Source: an uncultured Bacteroidales bacterium (GTDB lineage Bacteria; Bacteroidota; Bacteroidia; Bacteroidales; FEN-979). Taken from it: a stretch of DNA of 64,000 nucleotides. Below the pieces are notes generated by a model that saw nothing but the letters and a program-made list of their open reading frames with translations, did no database searches and had not been told where the DNA came from. This document shows, piece by piece, positions 52,945 to 61,900 of the stretch. A program made the position numbers and the translations under genes. Position 1 is the stretch's first letter; each line of letters starts with the position of its first letter. The stretch lies in NCBI GenBank assembly GCA_903916595.1, contig CAIWXI010000098.1:62001-126000 (forward strand), given 5' to 3'.

Positions 52945-55650
52945 ATGTCAGCTGACCCGGAAGATAATGGAACAAATACGAACGGCGAATCCCCTGAACT
53001 GGAGTCGGGTTCCCTGTCCCAGTCGATCCACCTGAACGATATGTACAAGGGGTGGTTTCTGGATTATGCCTCGTATGTAATCCTGGAGCGTGCCGTGCCT
53101 GAGATTGACGACGGACTAAAACCTGTACAGAGGCGTATTCTTCATGCCATGAAGGAACTTGATGATGGCCGCTATAACAAGGTTGCCAACATCATCGGTC
53201 ATACCATGAAATATCATCCCCACGGGGACGCATCAATAGGCGATGCACTGGTACAGATCGGGCAGAAAGATCTTCTGGTCGACTGCCAGGGAAACTGGGG
53301 AAATATTCTTACCGGCGATAATGCCGCTGCCGCAAGATACATCGAAGCGAGGCTTTCGAAATTTGCACTTGAGGTGCTTTTCAATCCAAAAACAACAACA
53401 TGGAAATCTTCCTACGATGGAAGAAACAAGGAGCCCCTGGCCCTTCCGGCTAAGTTCCCGCTGTTGCTTGCGATGGGAGTGGAAGGCATCGCAGTGGGCC
53501 TTGCTTCAAAGCTTCTTCCGCACAATTTCAATGAATTGATAGATGCCTCCATAAAGATCCTTCAGGGAAAGGATTTTGAGTTGTATCCTGATTTCCTCAC
53601 CGGGGGAATGGCTGATGTTTCAAAATATAACGACGGATTGCGTGGAGGGAAAATCAGACTGAGGGCGAGGATTGTGCTGGAGGATAAAAAAACTTTGAAA
53701 ATCACCGAGATACCCTTTGGGACTACTACCGGGTCTATTATAGATTCTATACTTGCAGCCAACGATAAGGGGAAGATCAAGATTCGCAAAATAGATGATA
53801 ATACGGCAGAGAATGTTGAGGTGATGATACATCTTTCGCCGGGTGTGTCGCCCGATACGACCATGGATGCTCTCTATCCGTTTACCGAATGTGAGGTCTC
53901 AATTTCACCCAACGCATGTGTTATTCAAAACGGAAAACCCCGGTTCATGGGGGTTTCAGAGATACTCAGGCACAATACCAGTCAGACTGTTGATCTTCTT
54001 AAGCTGGAGCTCAATATCAAACTGGAAGAACTTAACGAACAGCTTCATAACTCATCCCTTGAGAAAATATTTATCGAGAATGAGGTCTACGAAGGGATTA
54101 AAAGCTGCAAAACCGGCGAGGAGATCGACACGGCTATCCGCAAGGGACTTAAACCATTTGCAAAACAGATCATACGGCCCGTTTCCGATGAGGATATCAG
54201 TCGCCTGAGAAAGATTCCCATCGAACGTATTTCTAAATTTAATGCCAATAAGGCGGATGAGCTGATGAGGGGTATCAGACTGGAGATGGAGGAGGTACAG
54301 AATCACCTCGATCACCTGATTGATTATGCCATCGAATATTATCGGCAGATACGGAAAAAATACGGAAAAAACCGCGATCGAAAAACCGAAATAAGAAATT
54401 TTGAAGTCATTGAAGCTGTGAAAGTTGCAGCTGCTAATGAAAAGCTTTACGTGAACAGGGCAGAAGGGTTTGCCGGTACAGGACTGAAAAAGGATGAATT
54501 TGTGTGCGACTGTTCCGATATTGACGAAATTATTGTGTTCAGGGACGATGGCACTTTCATTGTAACCAAGGTGGCTGAAAAGGTGTTTGTTGGGCCGAAC
54601 GTGACCTATATAAACGTCTTTCAGAAGAACGACAGCCGAACTGTCTATAATCTGATTTACCGTGACGGCAAAAATGGCAAGATCATGGTGAAACGGTTCA
54701 GTGTACTTGGGGTAACACGAGATAAGGAGTACTATTCCACCAAAGGCACGCCTGGTTCAAAAATGCTTTATTTCACGGCCAATCCGAATGGTGAAGCTGA
54801 GGTTGTAAAAGTGGAGCTTAAACCTAAACCGAAACTTAAAAAGACCGGTTTTGATTTTGACTTTGCCAGCCTGGCTATAAAAGGAAGAAATTCTCTGGGG
54901 AACACGCTTACGAAATATGCTGTGCGTAAGATCGAAATACGTCAGGAAGGAGTTTCTACCCTTGGGTCTCTTAATATTTGGTACGACGATACTGTTCAGC
55001 GCCTGAATACCGATGGCCGAGGCCGGCTGCTGGGCGCTTTTGCCGGAGCCGACCGTATTCTTACAATGATGCAAAGCGGCTCATACAGGCTCTCATCCTT
55101 CGACTTATCGACTCATTTCGATGAGGATATGATGCTTATCGAGAAGTTCGACCCGGCCAGGGTATATAGTGTAGTGTATCAGGAGGCAGAAACAAAGCAG
55201 TTTTATATCAAACGCTTTACCATAGAGCTTACCGAGAAGAAAGTTGAATTTGTTGATCCCGGCGATAAAATGGTTTTATTTACTTTCGAGAAATATCCCA
55301 GGTTGGAGATGCTCTTCGATATGAAACTTAAAACAAAAGGGGCGGAATCGGAAATCATTGCAATTCATGAATTTATCGGAATAAAAGGAGTTAAAGCAAA
55401 AGGGAAAAAGATCACGCTGTACCCGGTCAGAAAAATTGAGTGGACGGAACCGCTTCAGATCGTTGAGTCTGAGCCAGAAACTCCTGAGCAGGTCGATTCT
55501 GAGCCAGAAACTCCTGAGCAGGTTGCCTCTGAGCCAGAAACTCCTGAGCAGGTCGCCTCTGAGCCAGAAATTCCTGAGCAGGTCGCCTCTGAGCAAGCCA
55601 AAAAGAAGTCACAGAAAGACATAGAAGGAGAGCAAATGCAATTGTTCTGA
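52945..55650 (+). CDS. parC: DNA topoisomerase IV subunit A
   Basis: 901 residues from ATG 52945 (MSADPEDNG). The ORF-track start 17 codons earlier translates the leader repeat and is less likely. GyrA/ParC fold: YVILERAVPEIDDGLKPVQRRIL, HPHGDASIGDALV, catalytic tyrosine in AAARYIEARLS (Tyr132), then a coiled-coil and a beta-pinwheel C-terminal domain. No gyrase-type GyrA box is evident, and the N-terminus is of the Bacteroidota topo IV A type. It decatenates daughter chromosomes together with ParE, which is not in this window. The tail has four 11-residue SEPETPEQVxx repeats and ends QMQLF. Confidence 0.92.
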   Translation: MSADPEDNGTNTNGESPELESGSLSQSIHLNDMYKGWFLDYASYVILERAVPEIDDGLKPVQRRILHAMKELDDGRYNKVANIIGHTMKYHPHGDASIGDALVQIGQKDLLVDCQGNWGNILTGDNAAAARYIEARLSKFALEVLFNPKTTTWKSSYDGRNKEPLALPAKFPLLLAMGVEGIAVGLASKLLPHNFNELIDASIKILQGKDFELYPDFLTGGMADVSKYNDGLRGGKIRLRARIVLEDKKTLKITEIPFGTTTGSIIDSILAANDKGKIKIRKIDDNTAENVEVMIHLSPGVSPDTTMDALYPFTECEVSISPNACVIQNGKPRFMGVSEILRHNTSQTVDLLKLELNIKLEELNEQLHNSSLEKIFIENEVYEGIKSCKTGEEIDTAIRKGLKPFAKQIIRPVSDEDISRLRKIPIERISKFNANKADELMRGIRLEMEEVQNHLDHLIDYAIEYYRQIRKKYGKNRDRKTEIRNFEVIEAVKVAAANEKLYVNRAEGFAGTGLKKDEFVCDCSDIDEIIVFRDDGTFIVTKVAEKVFVGPNVTYINVFQKNDSRTVYNLIYRDGKNGKIMVKRFSVLGVTRDKEYYSTKGTPGSKMLYFTANPNGEAEVVKVELKPKPKLKKTGFDFDFASLAIKGRNSLGNTLTKYAVRKIEIRQEGVSTLGSLNIWYDDTVQRLNTDGRGRLLGAFAGADRILTMMQSGSYRLSSFDLSTHFDEDMMLIEKFDPARVYSVVYQEAETKQFYIKRFTIELTEKKVEFVDPGDKMVLFTFEKYPRLEMLFDMKLKTKGAESEIIAIHEFIGIKGVKAKGKKITLYPVRKIEWTEPLQIVESEPETPEQVDSEPETPEQVASEPETPEQVASEPEIPEQVASEQAKKKSQKDIEGEQMQLF
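55466..55597 (+). repeat. 33-bp in-frame tandem repeat in the parC C-terminus
   Basis: Four copies of tctgagccagaaactcctga-type units encode S-E-P-E-T/I-P-E-Q-V-A/D-S. Units are nearly identical in DNA, so copy number is likely to vary between strains. Confidence 0.92.
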
Positions 55651-55653
55651 CGT

Positions 55654-55673
55654 CGGATATCAGATGGCAGATG
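55654..55673. repeat. Second copy of the GATATCAGAT / TCAGATGGCAGAT repeat
   Basis: Carries the 13-mer TCAGATGGCAGAT and GATATCAGAT found at 3843-3891, again just after a stop codon. Confidence 0.65.
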
Positions 55674-55678
55674 TCAAA

Positions 55679-55739
55679 CCCCTAATCCCCAACCCCCAAC
55701 CCCCAACCCCCAACCCCCAATCCCTAATCCCCAACCCCC
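55679..55739. repeat. Telomere-like C-rich repeat in front of fprA
   Basis: Nine or more runs of 3-5 C separated by AA, TAAT or AAT (CCCCAACCCCCAACCCCC type), ending 3 bp before the ATG at 55743. The minus strand satisfies the G-quadruplex pattern. Confidence 0.88.
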
Positions 55740-55742
55740 GCT

Positions 55743-56948
55743 ATGACCGACAACAAAGTACTTCCTATAACCGACGATGTATCCTGGATAGGCGTTCTGG
55801 ACCGCGATATAGTTACGTTTGATGTAGTGATGGAAACCAAATTCGGTACTACATACAATTCGTATTTTATCAATGCAGAAAAAAAAGTTGTAATAGAGAC
55901 TGTAAAGGATCATTTCTGGGACGTTTATAAGGAAAAGCTCACAAGTCTGGTTGATCCTGCTGAAATCGATTACATCGTTATGGATCATACCGAGCCCGAT
56001 CATTCGGGTTGTGTGGCCCGGCTTCTTGAGATTGCGCCAAAAGCAAAAGTGGTGGGCAGCGGCAATGCCATACGGTATCTGAAAGACCTGCTCGGTATTG
56101 ATTTTCCTTACCTCATCGTGAAAGACGGGCATACACTTGATCTTGGCAATAAAACCCTGAAATTTATCGGGGCCGCCAACCTGCACTGGCCCGATTCCAT
56201 GATGACTTATCTGGTCGAAGAGAAGATTCTTTTTACCTGCGATATTTTTGGGGAGCATTTTTGTGAAGAAGGCATGTTTGAGGATTTGGTTCCTGATTTC
56301 ACTGATGCATTCAGGTATTATTTCGACGTGATCATGAAGCCATACAGCAAGTTTATGCTGCAGGCCATTGATCGCATCCGTTCGCTTGATATCAGCATCA
56401 TCGCCCCGGGCCATGGGATGATCCTGAGGAAAGACTGGAAGAAATGGGTTGATCTGACGGTAAAATACAGTGAGGAGTATCTTCAGAATCCTTACCGGAA
56501 CAAAGTTTTTCTTGGTTATGTCTCGGCTTATCATAATACTGGCCTGATAGCCGAAAAGATTGCTGAAGGCATTCGCGCCGCCGGGGATATTGATGTTGAT
56601 CTTTGTGATGTTGAGAATATGGATCTTACGACAGTTGAGCAGAAACTCATCCGCAGCGCGGGCGTGGTTTTGGGCTGCCCTACGTTCAGCCAGAATATCC
56701 TGCTGCCAATTTATCAGGTTTTCGCCGCCGTGAATCCCATCCGTGACCGGGGAAAACTGGCGGCTGTGTTTGGTTCTTACGGCTGGAGCGGGGAAGGGGC
56801 AAAGATAATGACTTCGGCGCTTTCAAACCTTAAGCTCAAGGTTATGGATGAAGGTCTGATGATCAAATTCACTCCTCATGCCGGAACTCTTCAGAAATGT
56901 TTCGACTATGGAAAAGCATACGGTGCCCGTTTTTTAAGCCAAGAATAG
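55743..56948 (+). CDS. fprA: FprA-family flavodiiron protein (oxygen/NO reductase)
   Basis: 401 residues, cytoplasmic. N-terminal metallo-beta-lactamase-like diiron domain with all ligands: H82-x-E84-x-D86-H87 in DHTEPDHSG, His148 (NLHWPD), Asp167 (TCDIFGEHF), His224 (APGHGMI). C-terminal flavodoxin domain from about 252 binds FMN ([23 protein letters not shown]). It reduces oxygen to water or nitric oxide to nitrous oxide using electrons from rubredoxin or a similar donor, a protective role typical of anaerobes. No rubredoxin is fused or adjacent. Its leader is a C-rich repeat with no visible ribosome binding site. Confidence 0.95.
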   Translation: MTDNKVLPITDDVSWIGVLDRDIVTFDVVMETKFGTTYNSYFINAEKKVVIETVKDHFWDVYKEKLTSLVDPAEIDYIVMDHTEPDHSGCVARLLEIAPKAKVVGSGNAIRYLKDLLGIDFPYLIVKDGHTLDLGNKTLKFIGAANLHWPDSMMTYLVEEKILFTCDIFGEHFCEEGMFEDLVPDFTDAFRYYFDVIMKPYSKFMLQAIDRIRSLDISIIAPGHGMILRKDWKKWVDLTVKYSEEYLQNPYRNKVFLGYVSAYHNTGLIAEKIAEGIRAAGDIDVDLCDVENMDLTTVEQKLIRSAGVVLGCPTFSQNILLPIYQVFAAVNPIRDRGKLAAVFGSYGWSGEGAKIMTSALSNLKLKVMDEGLMIKFTPHAGTLQKCFDYGKAYGARFLSQE

Positions 56949-56986
56949 GATATTGTTAATTCTGGCATAATATTTGCTGAATTCAG

Positions 56987-56994
56987 TAGTTTTG
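56987..56994 (+). promoter_or_regulatory. Possible -7 box of the 280-aa lipoprotein gene
   Basis: TAGTTTTG, exact TAnnTTTG, but only 4 bp before ATG 56999; it would give a leaderless transcript, so it may be fortuitous. Confidence 0.25.
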
Positions 56995-56998
56995 TAAT

Positions 56999-57841
56999 AT
57001 GATGAATCCCGGCAGAATTTTCACCTTCTTGTTTTTATTTATACTGCTGTTTCTTGCATCTTGTTTGCCGGAACAAAAGCTTGCTCAGAGTTTTGTAAAA
57101 AGCGGACCTAAGATAAGGCTGTTAGTAACTCCCCCTGATTACCTGTATCTATACAATCACAAGGGAGAAGCCATAGATGGGTTTTCGGAGATGAGCGACA
57201 AACAGCAGGATTCAGCTCTTTTTTCAAGCAGTCTTTTCATTCAGAGAATCAGCGATTCGACGATGCTCGAAGATTATGTAAACCAGTTTATTTCTTCTCT
57301 CCGGGCTGCAAATTTCGAGGTTTACCTTCCCGACCAGATCGATTCCTTCCTTGTAAGTCAGGCCCAATCCTACAAGGTGAATATATCGCAGATTCAGCTC
57401 GATGAATACACCTATCCTCTTGAAGACAAGCAGCCTATTAACGATACTGTTTATTACAGAAGGTTTAATCTGAATGCCATGGACTTTAGTGTGTGGCTTG
57501 AATTAAGCAAAGTCAATACCGACAAACCCAGAAAAACGCTATTGTACGATTCCCAGTCGGCCTTCGATAGTTTTGACGGCAATTTTATAGTCGATCCCTG
57601 GTCAAACGCCGTGAGATATAAATATCACATAGATAGTCTTGGACTTGCCGATGTTTATGACATGGCGAAATACCTGGGCCGCAAGCACGGAGAATATCTG
57701 TTTGACTTCTTTATGAACCAGTGGGTGGCCTTTAATATGCCGCAGAATCAATACGACCTCTATTATTACCATTATGACCGCCGGAAAAAAATAATGGAAA
57801 CAACCGATGAGGACCGGTTTGAGATTCTCCCCAACAAGTAA
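56999..57841 (+). CDS. Lipoprotein of unknown function
   Basis: 280 residues, family not recognised. Lipoprotein signal ends LFLASC. Residues about 38-105 (RLLVTPPDYLYLYNHKG ... LFIQRISDSTMLEDYVNQFISSLRAANFEVYLPD) resemble periplasmic assembly or regulator lipoproteins in Bacteroidota, but I can assign no role. Acidic, tyrosine-rich C-terminus (QYDLYYYHYDRRKK). It follows fprA by 50 bp and converges on tsaD with a 4-bp gap. Confidence 0.8.
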   Translation: MMNPGRIFTFLFLFILLFLASCLPEQKLAQSFVKSGPKIRLLVTPPDYLYLYNHKGEAIDGFSEMSDKQQDSALFSSSLFIQRISDSTMLEDYVNQFISSLRAANFEVYLPDQIDSFLVSQAQSYKVNISQIQLDEYTYPLEDKQPINDTVYYRRFNLNAMDFSVWLELSKVNTDKPRKTLLYDSQSAFDSFDGNFIVDPWSNAVRYKYHIDSLGLADVYDMAKYLGRKHGEYLFDFFMNQWVAFNMPQNQYDLYYYHYDRRKKIMETTDEDRFEILPNK

Positions 57842-57845
57842 ATTG

Positions 57846-58865
57846 TCAGAACCTGCTCCGGGCATAGGGAGCGTCGGACTGGTTCGCAAAATCCTTATTC
57901 AGATATTTAAAATACCCGGTAACAGCTATCATCGCTGCATTGTCGGTTGTATAGGCCAGTGGCGGGATGAATACATTCCAGCCCTTGTCGTGCCTCAGAG
58001 CTTCGAGTCTGGAACGAAGGCCTGAATTAGCTGAAACTCCGCCGGCAATGGCAATTTCGCGGATCCCGGTTTCCATGGCAGCTTTTTCAAGTTTGGAAAG
58101 CAGGATATCGAGAATGGTCTTCTGAATGGATGCACAGAGATCGGCTTTATTCTGATCGATGAAATGTTCGTTTTCTTTCAGCCGGTCTCTGAGGAAATAT
58201 AAAAAAGATGTTTTAAGTCCGCTGAAACTGAAATCCAGAGCGGGTACATTCGGTTTTGAAAATGAAAACCGGTCAGGGTTTCCGGTAGCTGCAAGTTTGT
58301 CGACCAGCGGCCCGCCGGGATAGGGGAGACCCATGATCTTTGCTGCTTTGTCGAAGGTCTCCCCGGCTGCATCATCAATTGTTTGACCGATAATTTGCAT
58401 GTCGAAATAATCTTTCACAACTACTATCTGGGTATGGCCGCCTGAAACGGTGAGGCAAAGGAAAGGAAATACAGGAACGGAATTCGATTTTTCAGCCCCA
58501 CGTATAAAATGGGCCAGGATATGAGCCTGCAGGTGGTTGACTTCGATGAGAGGGATGTTCAGTCCCATGGCAAATGCCTTGGCAAATGAGGCTCCAACCA
58601 GAAGTGAACCGAGCAGCCCCGGGCCCCGTGTATAAGCCACCGCTGAAAGCTTATTTTTACTTATATTTGCTTTTTGCAGCGCGGTATGGATCACAGGTAT
58701 GATATTCTGCTGATGGGCACGGGATGCAAGCTCCGGAACCACACCCCCGAACAAGGCATGGATATCCTGGCTGGCCGTGATGTTCGACAGGATCACGTCA
58801 TCAGCAATCACGGCCGCGGAAGTGTCGTCGCAGGAAGATTCAATACCAAGGATGTATAGCTGCAT
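57846..58865 (-). CDS. tsaD: tRNA N6-adenosine threonylcarbamoyltransferase
   Basis: 339 residues, the usual length. Starts LYILGIESSCDDTSAAV; iron ligands in VNHLQAHILAHF (His111, His115) and the substrate loop SGGHTQIV are present, together with GGVSANSGLR near the C-terminus. It transfers the threonylcarbamoyl group to A37 of tRNAs reading ANN codons, working with TsaB and TsaE. Divergent from the TamB-like gene; a -7 box lies at 58930. Confidence 0.97.
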   Translation of the reverse strand: MQLYILGIESSCDDTSAAVIADDVILSNITASQDIHALFGGVVPELASRAHQQNIIPVIHTALQKANISKNKLSAVAYTRGPGLLGSLLVGASFAKAFAMGLNIPLIEVNHLQAHILAHFIRGAEKSNSVPVFPFLCLTVSGGHTQIVVVKDYFDMQIIGQTIDDAAGETFDKAAKIMGLPYPGGPLVDKLAATGNPDRFSFSKPNVPALDFSFSGLKTSFLYFLRDRLKENEHFIDQNKADLCASIQKTILDILLSKLEKAAMETGIREIAIAGGVSANSGLRSRLEALRHDKGWNVFIPPLAYTTDNAAMIAVTGYFKYLNKDFANQSDAPYARSRF

Positions 58866-58929
58866 TCTGCAAGTAAAATAAATAGCCCACTCAGGTTAAA
58901 CGGTAAGGGGTCAATCGGAAAAAACTAAG

Positions 58930-58937
58930 CAAATTTA
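58930..58937 (-). promoter_or_regulatory. Putative -7 box of tsaD
   Basis: TAAATTTG on the minus strand, exact TAnnTTTG, 64 bp before ATG 58865. Confidence 0.4.
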
Positions 58938-58975
58938 CTATAAAAACCCTGATCAAAATATTCGTCTTTTGCTGC

Positions 58976-61900
58976 GTGATACTTTTTTCACTCACTTTCA
59001 CCCTATGGTCGGTGGTACGCGGTACCGTGGTTCAGACACTGGGAGCCAGGATCACCGCTGCTTACTTTTCAAAGGCTTGGAAAACTGAAGTGAAGATCGG
59101 CAGCTTTAGCCTGAATCCCTGGGATGGGTTGGTGATCAATGATATCAGCCTGAAAGACCACCAGGGTGAATATTTATTTAAAGCGAAAGAATTATCGGTG
59201 CGCCCTGGTATTATAAGTCTGAAGAAGCACAGGATAAATATTAAAACAGTTTTCATTGATAACGGTATTGTGCAACTGCTAACCCATAAAGGCGATACTT
59301 CAATGAATTTCCAGTTTATCGTCGATTATTTCGCATCCAGCGACACGACAAAGAAAGCAGATACAGTAAAAAGTAAGCCCTGGGACTTTAACGTTTCCAA
59401 CATTATCCTGAACTCCACCAGGTTTCATCTTGAAGACGAGAACACTCCAAGAGAGCCGGTGGGCATGGATTACGCCAATATCGACGTGAGGGACATCAAC
59501 CTGCACCTGACGGATCTGCGCTTTGATGCAGATACAATCCGGACCAATATCCTTGACCTTTCGGCCTCCGAACGTTGTGGTTTTCATCTTAAGCACCTAA
59601 GTGGGGAATTTCATGTGAGCCCGGGTTTTCTCAAGGCAAGTAATCTGAAAATTCTTACCGACAACTCTGACGTTTCTCTCAGTTTTGCATTCCTTTATCC
59701 GTCCTGGAGTGCGTTTAATGATTTTCTCAATGCCATCACGATAAAAGCCGACATTGCCCCCTCGTACCTCGACTTGCAGGATATTGGTTTCTTTGCCCCT
59801 GACATCAGGAGGATGAAAGACCGCTTCCGTTTTGAAGGCAGGATTGATGGGACGGTCAGCAACTTCAGAGCCCGGGATTTCCGCATAGCGTATGGAATAA
59901 ATACTTATTTCTGGGGCAATATCAGAGCATTCGGTTTACCGGATGTGAAAGAGACATTCGTTGATATGGCGGTAAAAACCATGACCACTACCAAAAAAGA
60001 TGTAGAATCGTTTTTACTTCCCGATCAGAGCGACAGCATTGCATTGCCGGGTATGCTGGCGAATATCGGAGTACTTAGCTTCAGCGGGTATTTTACCGGG
60101 TATTATAACGATTTTGTCTCCAATGCTCTTTTTCGTACGAATCTGGGAAATATCAGGACCGACCTGGTGATGCATCGCACCCATGATGAATACGAACTAT
60201 CATATAAGGGCCAGCTTGACGTTACAGGTTTTAATATTGGAAGACTGATTGGTGATACAGCTTCTGTAGGGGTTACCACGTTCAGAGGCGAGCTTAACGG
60301 CAAAGGCCTTAGTTCTTCAAATGCAGATGTTGAGTTAAACGTACATATTGATTCAACAAGGCTTTTAAGGTACAATTACCATGAACTCGATGTAAGAGGT
60401 CTTTTGTTTAATAAACGCTTTACCGGGTATTTTGATGTGGATGATCCGAACCTTGCCTTGAGTTTCAATGGGATGGTGAATTTCTCTGATTCTATACCCG
60501 GTTTCGACTTCAGATCGGAGATACGCTACGCCCGCTTGTTTAAACTCGGATTCCTCCGCCGCGACAGCATTGAGCAATTATCCACGGTGATCAAAGCTGA
60601 CTTTAAAGGAACGAACCTGAATAATATCGATGGTTATATCTCACTCGATAGCACACATTATCTCGAAGGCAAGAAGTCAATCCATATGAAGAATCTCCTC
60701 CTCACCAATAATATTGATGAGAAGGGAAATAAATCGTATCACCTCAAATCCGATTTCGTTGATGCCGACATCAGCGGACGCTTCAGTTTCGGTAAGGTGG
60801 TCCCTTCATTATATACCTTCGTTAAAAATTATCTGGCTTCATTTTACCTTAAAGACTCTGCAAAATATGAAACTCTGCTGAGTTCCGACCAGGAATTGAA
60901 ATGCAATGTGAGATTTAAAAATACGGACCAGCTTACAGCGGTGTTCCTTCCTTTCCTAAGGGTATCAGATCACTCATCCCTGGATTGTTCGTACGACGAG
61001 AGTAAAGGTCTTTTATCCCTGAAGGGCAATTCACCTTTTCTGGATGTGTCGGGTATCTATATTCCAAACTGGCATCTCGATGCCCAGACAAGCTCAAAAG
61101 AATTAGCATTGAATACAGGATCCGATGCCATCTATTTTAAAAAAGCGTCTAAAACGGATAGTATAGAGGTGAAGCTTGACACTTTTAATCTGATCTCACA
61201 TGTACGTCACGACAGCATTTTATATGCCTTTACGTGGACTGACGCCGGGAGGCTCAGCGGTTTTGACGGGTTTGTGAGTTTTCTGCATAATCCGAAAACT
61301 GAGATCAAAATCACTAACATGGGTGTATTACTCAGCGGACGGGAGTGGACTGTCGATCGTGAAAATTATATTATTATCGACACGAATAATATTGATATTC
61401 ATCGCTTGTTTTTCTCGGCCGGTGACCAGTTCTTTAAGGCAGAGGGCAAGATCTCGGCGCAGCTGCCGGATACACTTGCGCTTGCTTTTAACAAAGTCGA
61501 TATTTCTGCTCTTGACAAGTTTACAGGCAGCGAAGCCATTGAAGTAGAAGGCATGCTTAGCGGTAAAGTGAAGCTGATGAACGTGTACAATGATATCAGG
61601 ATATTATCGGATCTGAAGCTGAACCAGTTTAAATTCAATAAGGAACTTTTAGGCGACGCCTTTCTGAATATAAATTACGTTAAAGCCGATGAACGGTTTG
61701 ATGTAAGATCCCGAATTGAGTACAATGACAATACAGTCAAGCGCATCCCGTTCGACCTCAGCGGGAGTCTGTACACGGGGAAGGAGCCTCGTCTGGATTT
61801 TACCCTGGATCTTCAGGAACTCAACCTGAAAATGGTTCAGCCTTTTGTTTCGAGTTTTATGTCGGGCGTGAAAGGCTCGGTGTCGGGGCATACAACAATT

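Noticed and set aside
55276-55624. Minus- and plus-strand ORFs with LLRSFWLRG or LSQKLLSR repeats
   Set aside because: Shadows of the 33-bp tandem repeat in parC.
55674-56534. 286-aa minus-strand ORF with glycine/tryptophan repeats
   Set aside because: Antisense to fprA; the repeats are simply the translated C-rich leader.
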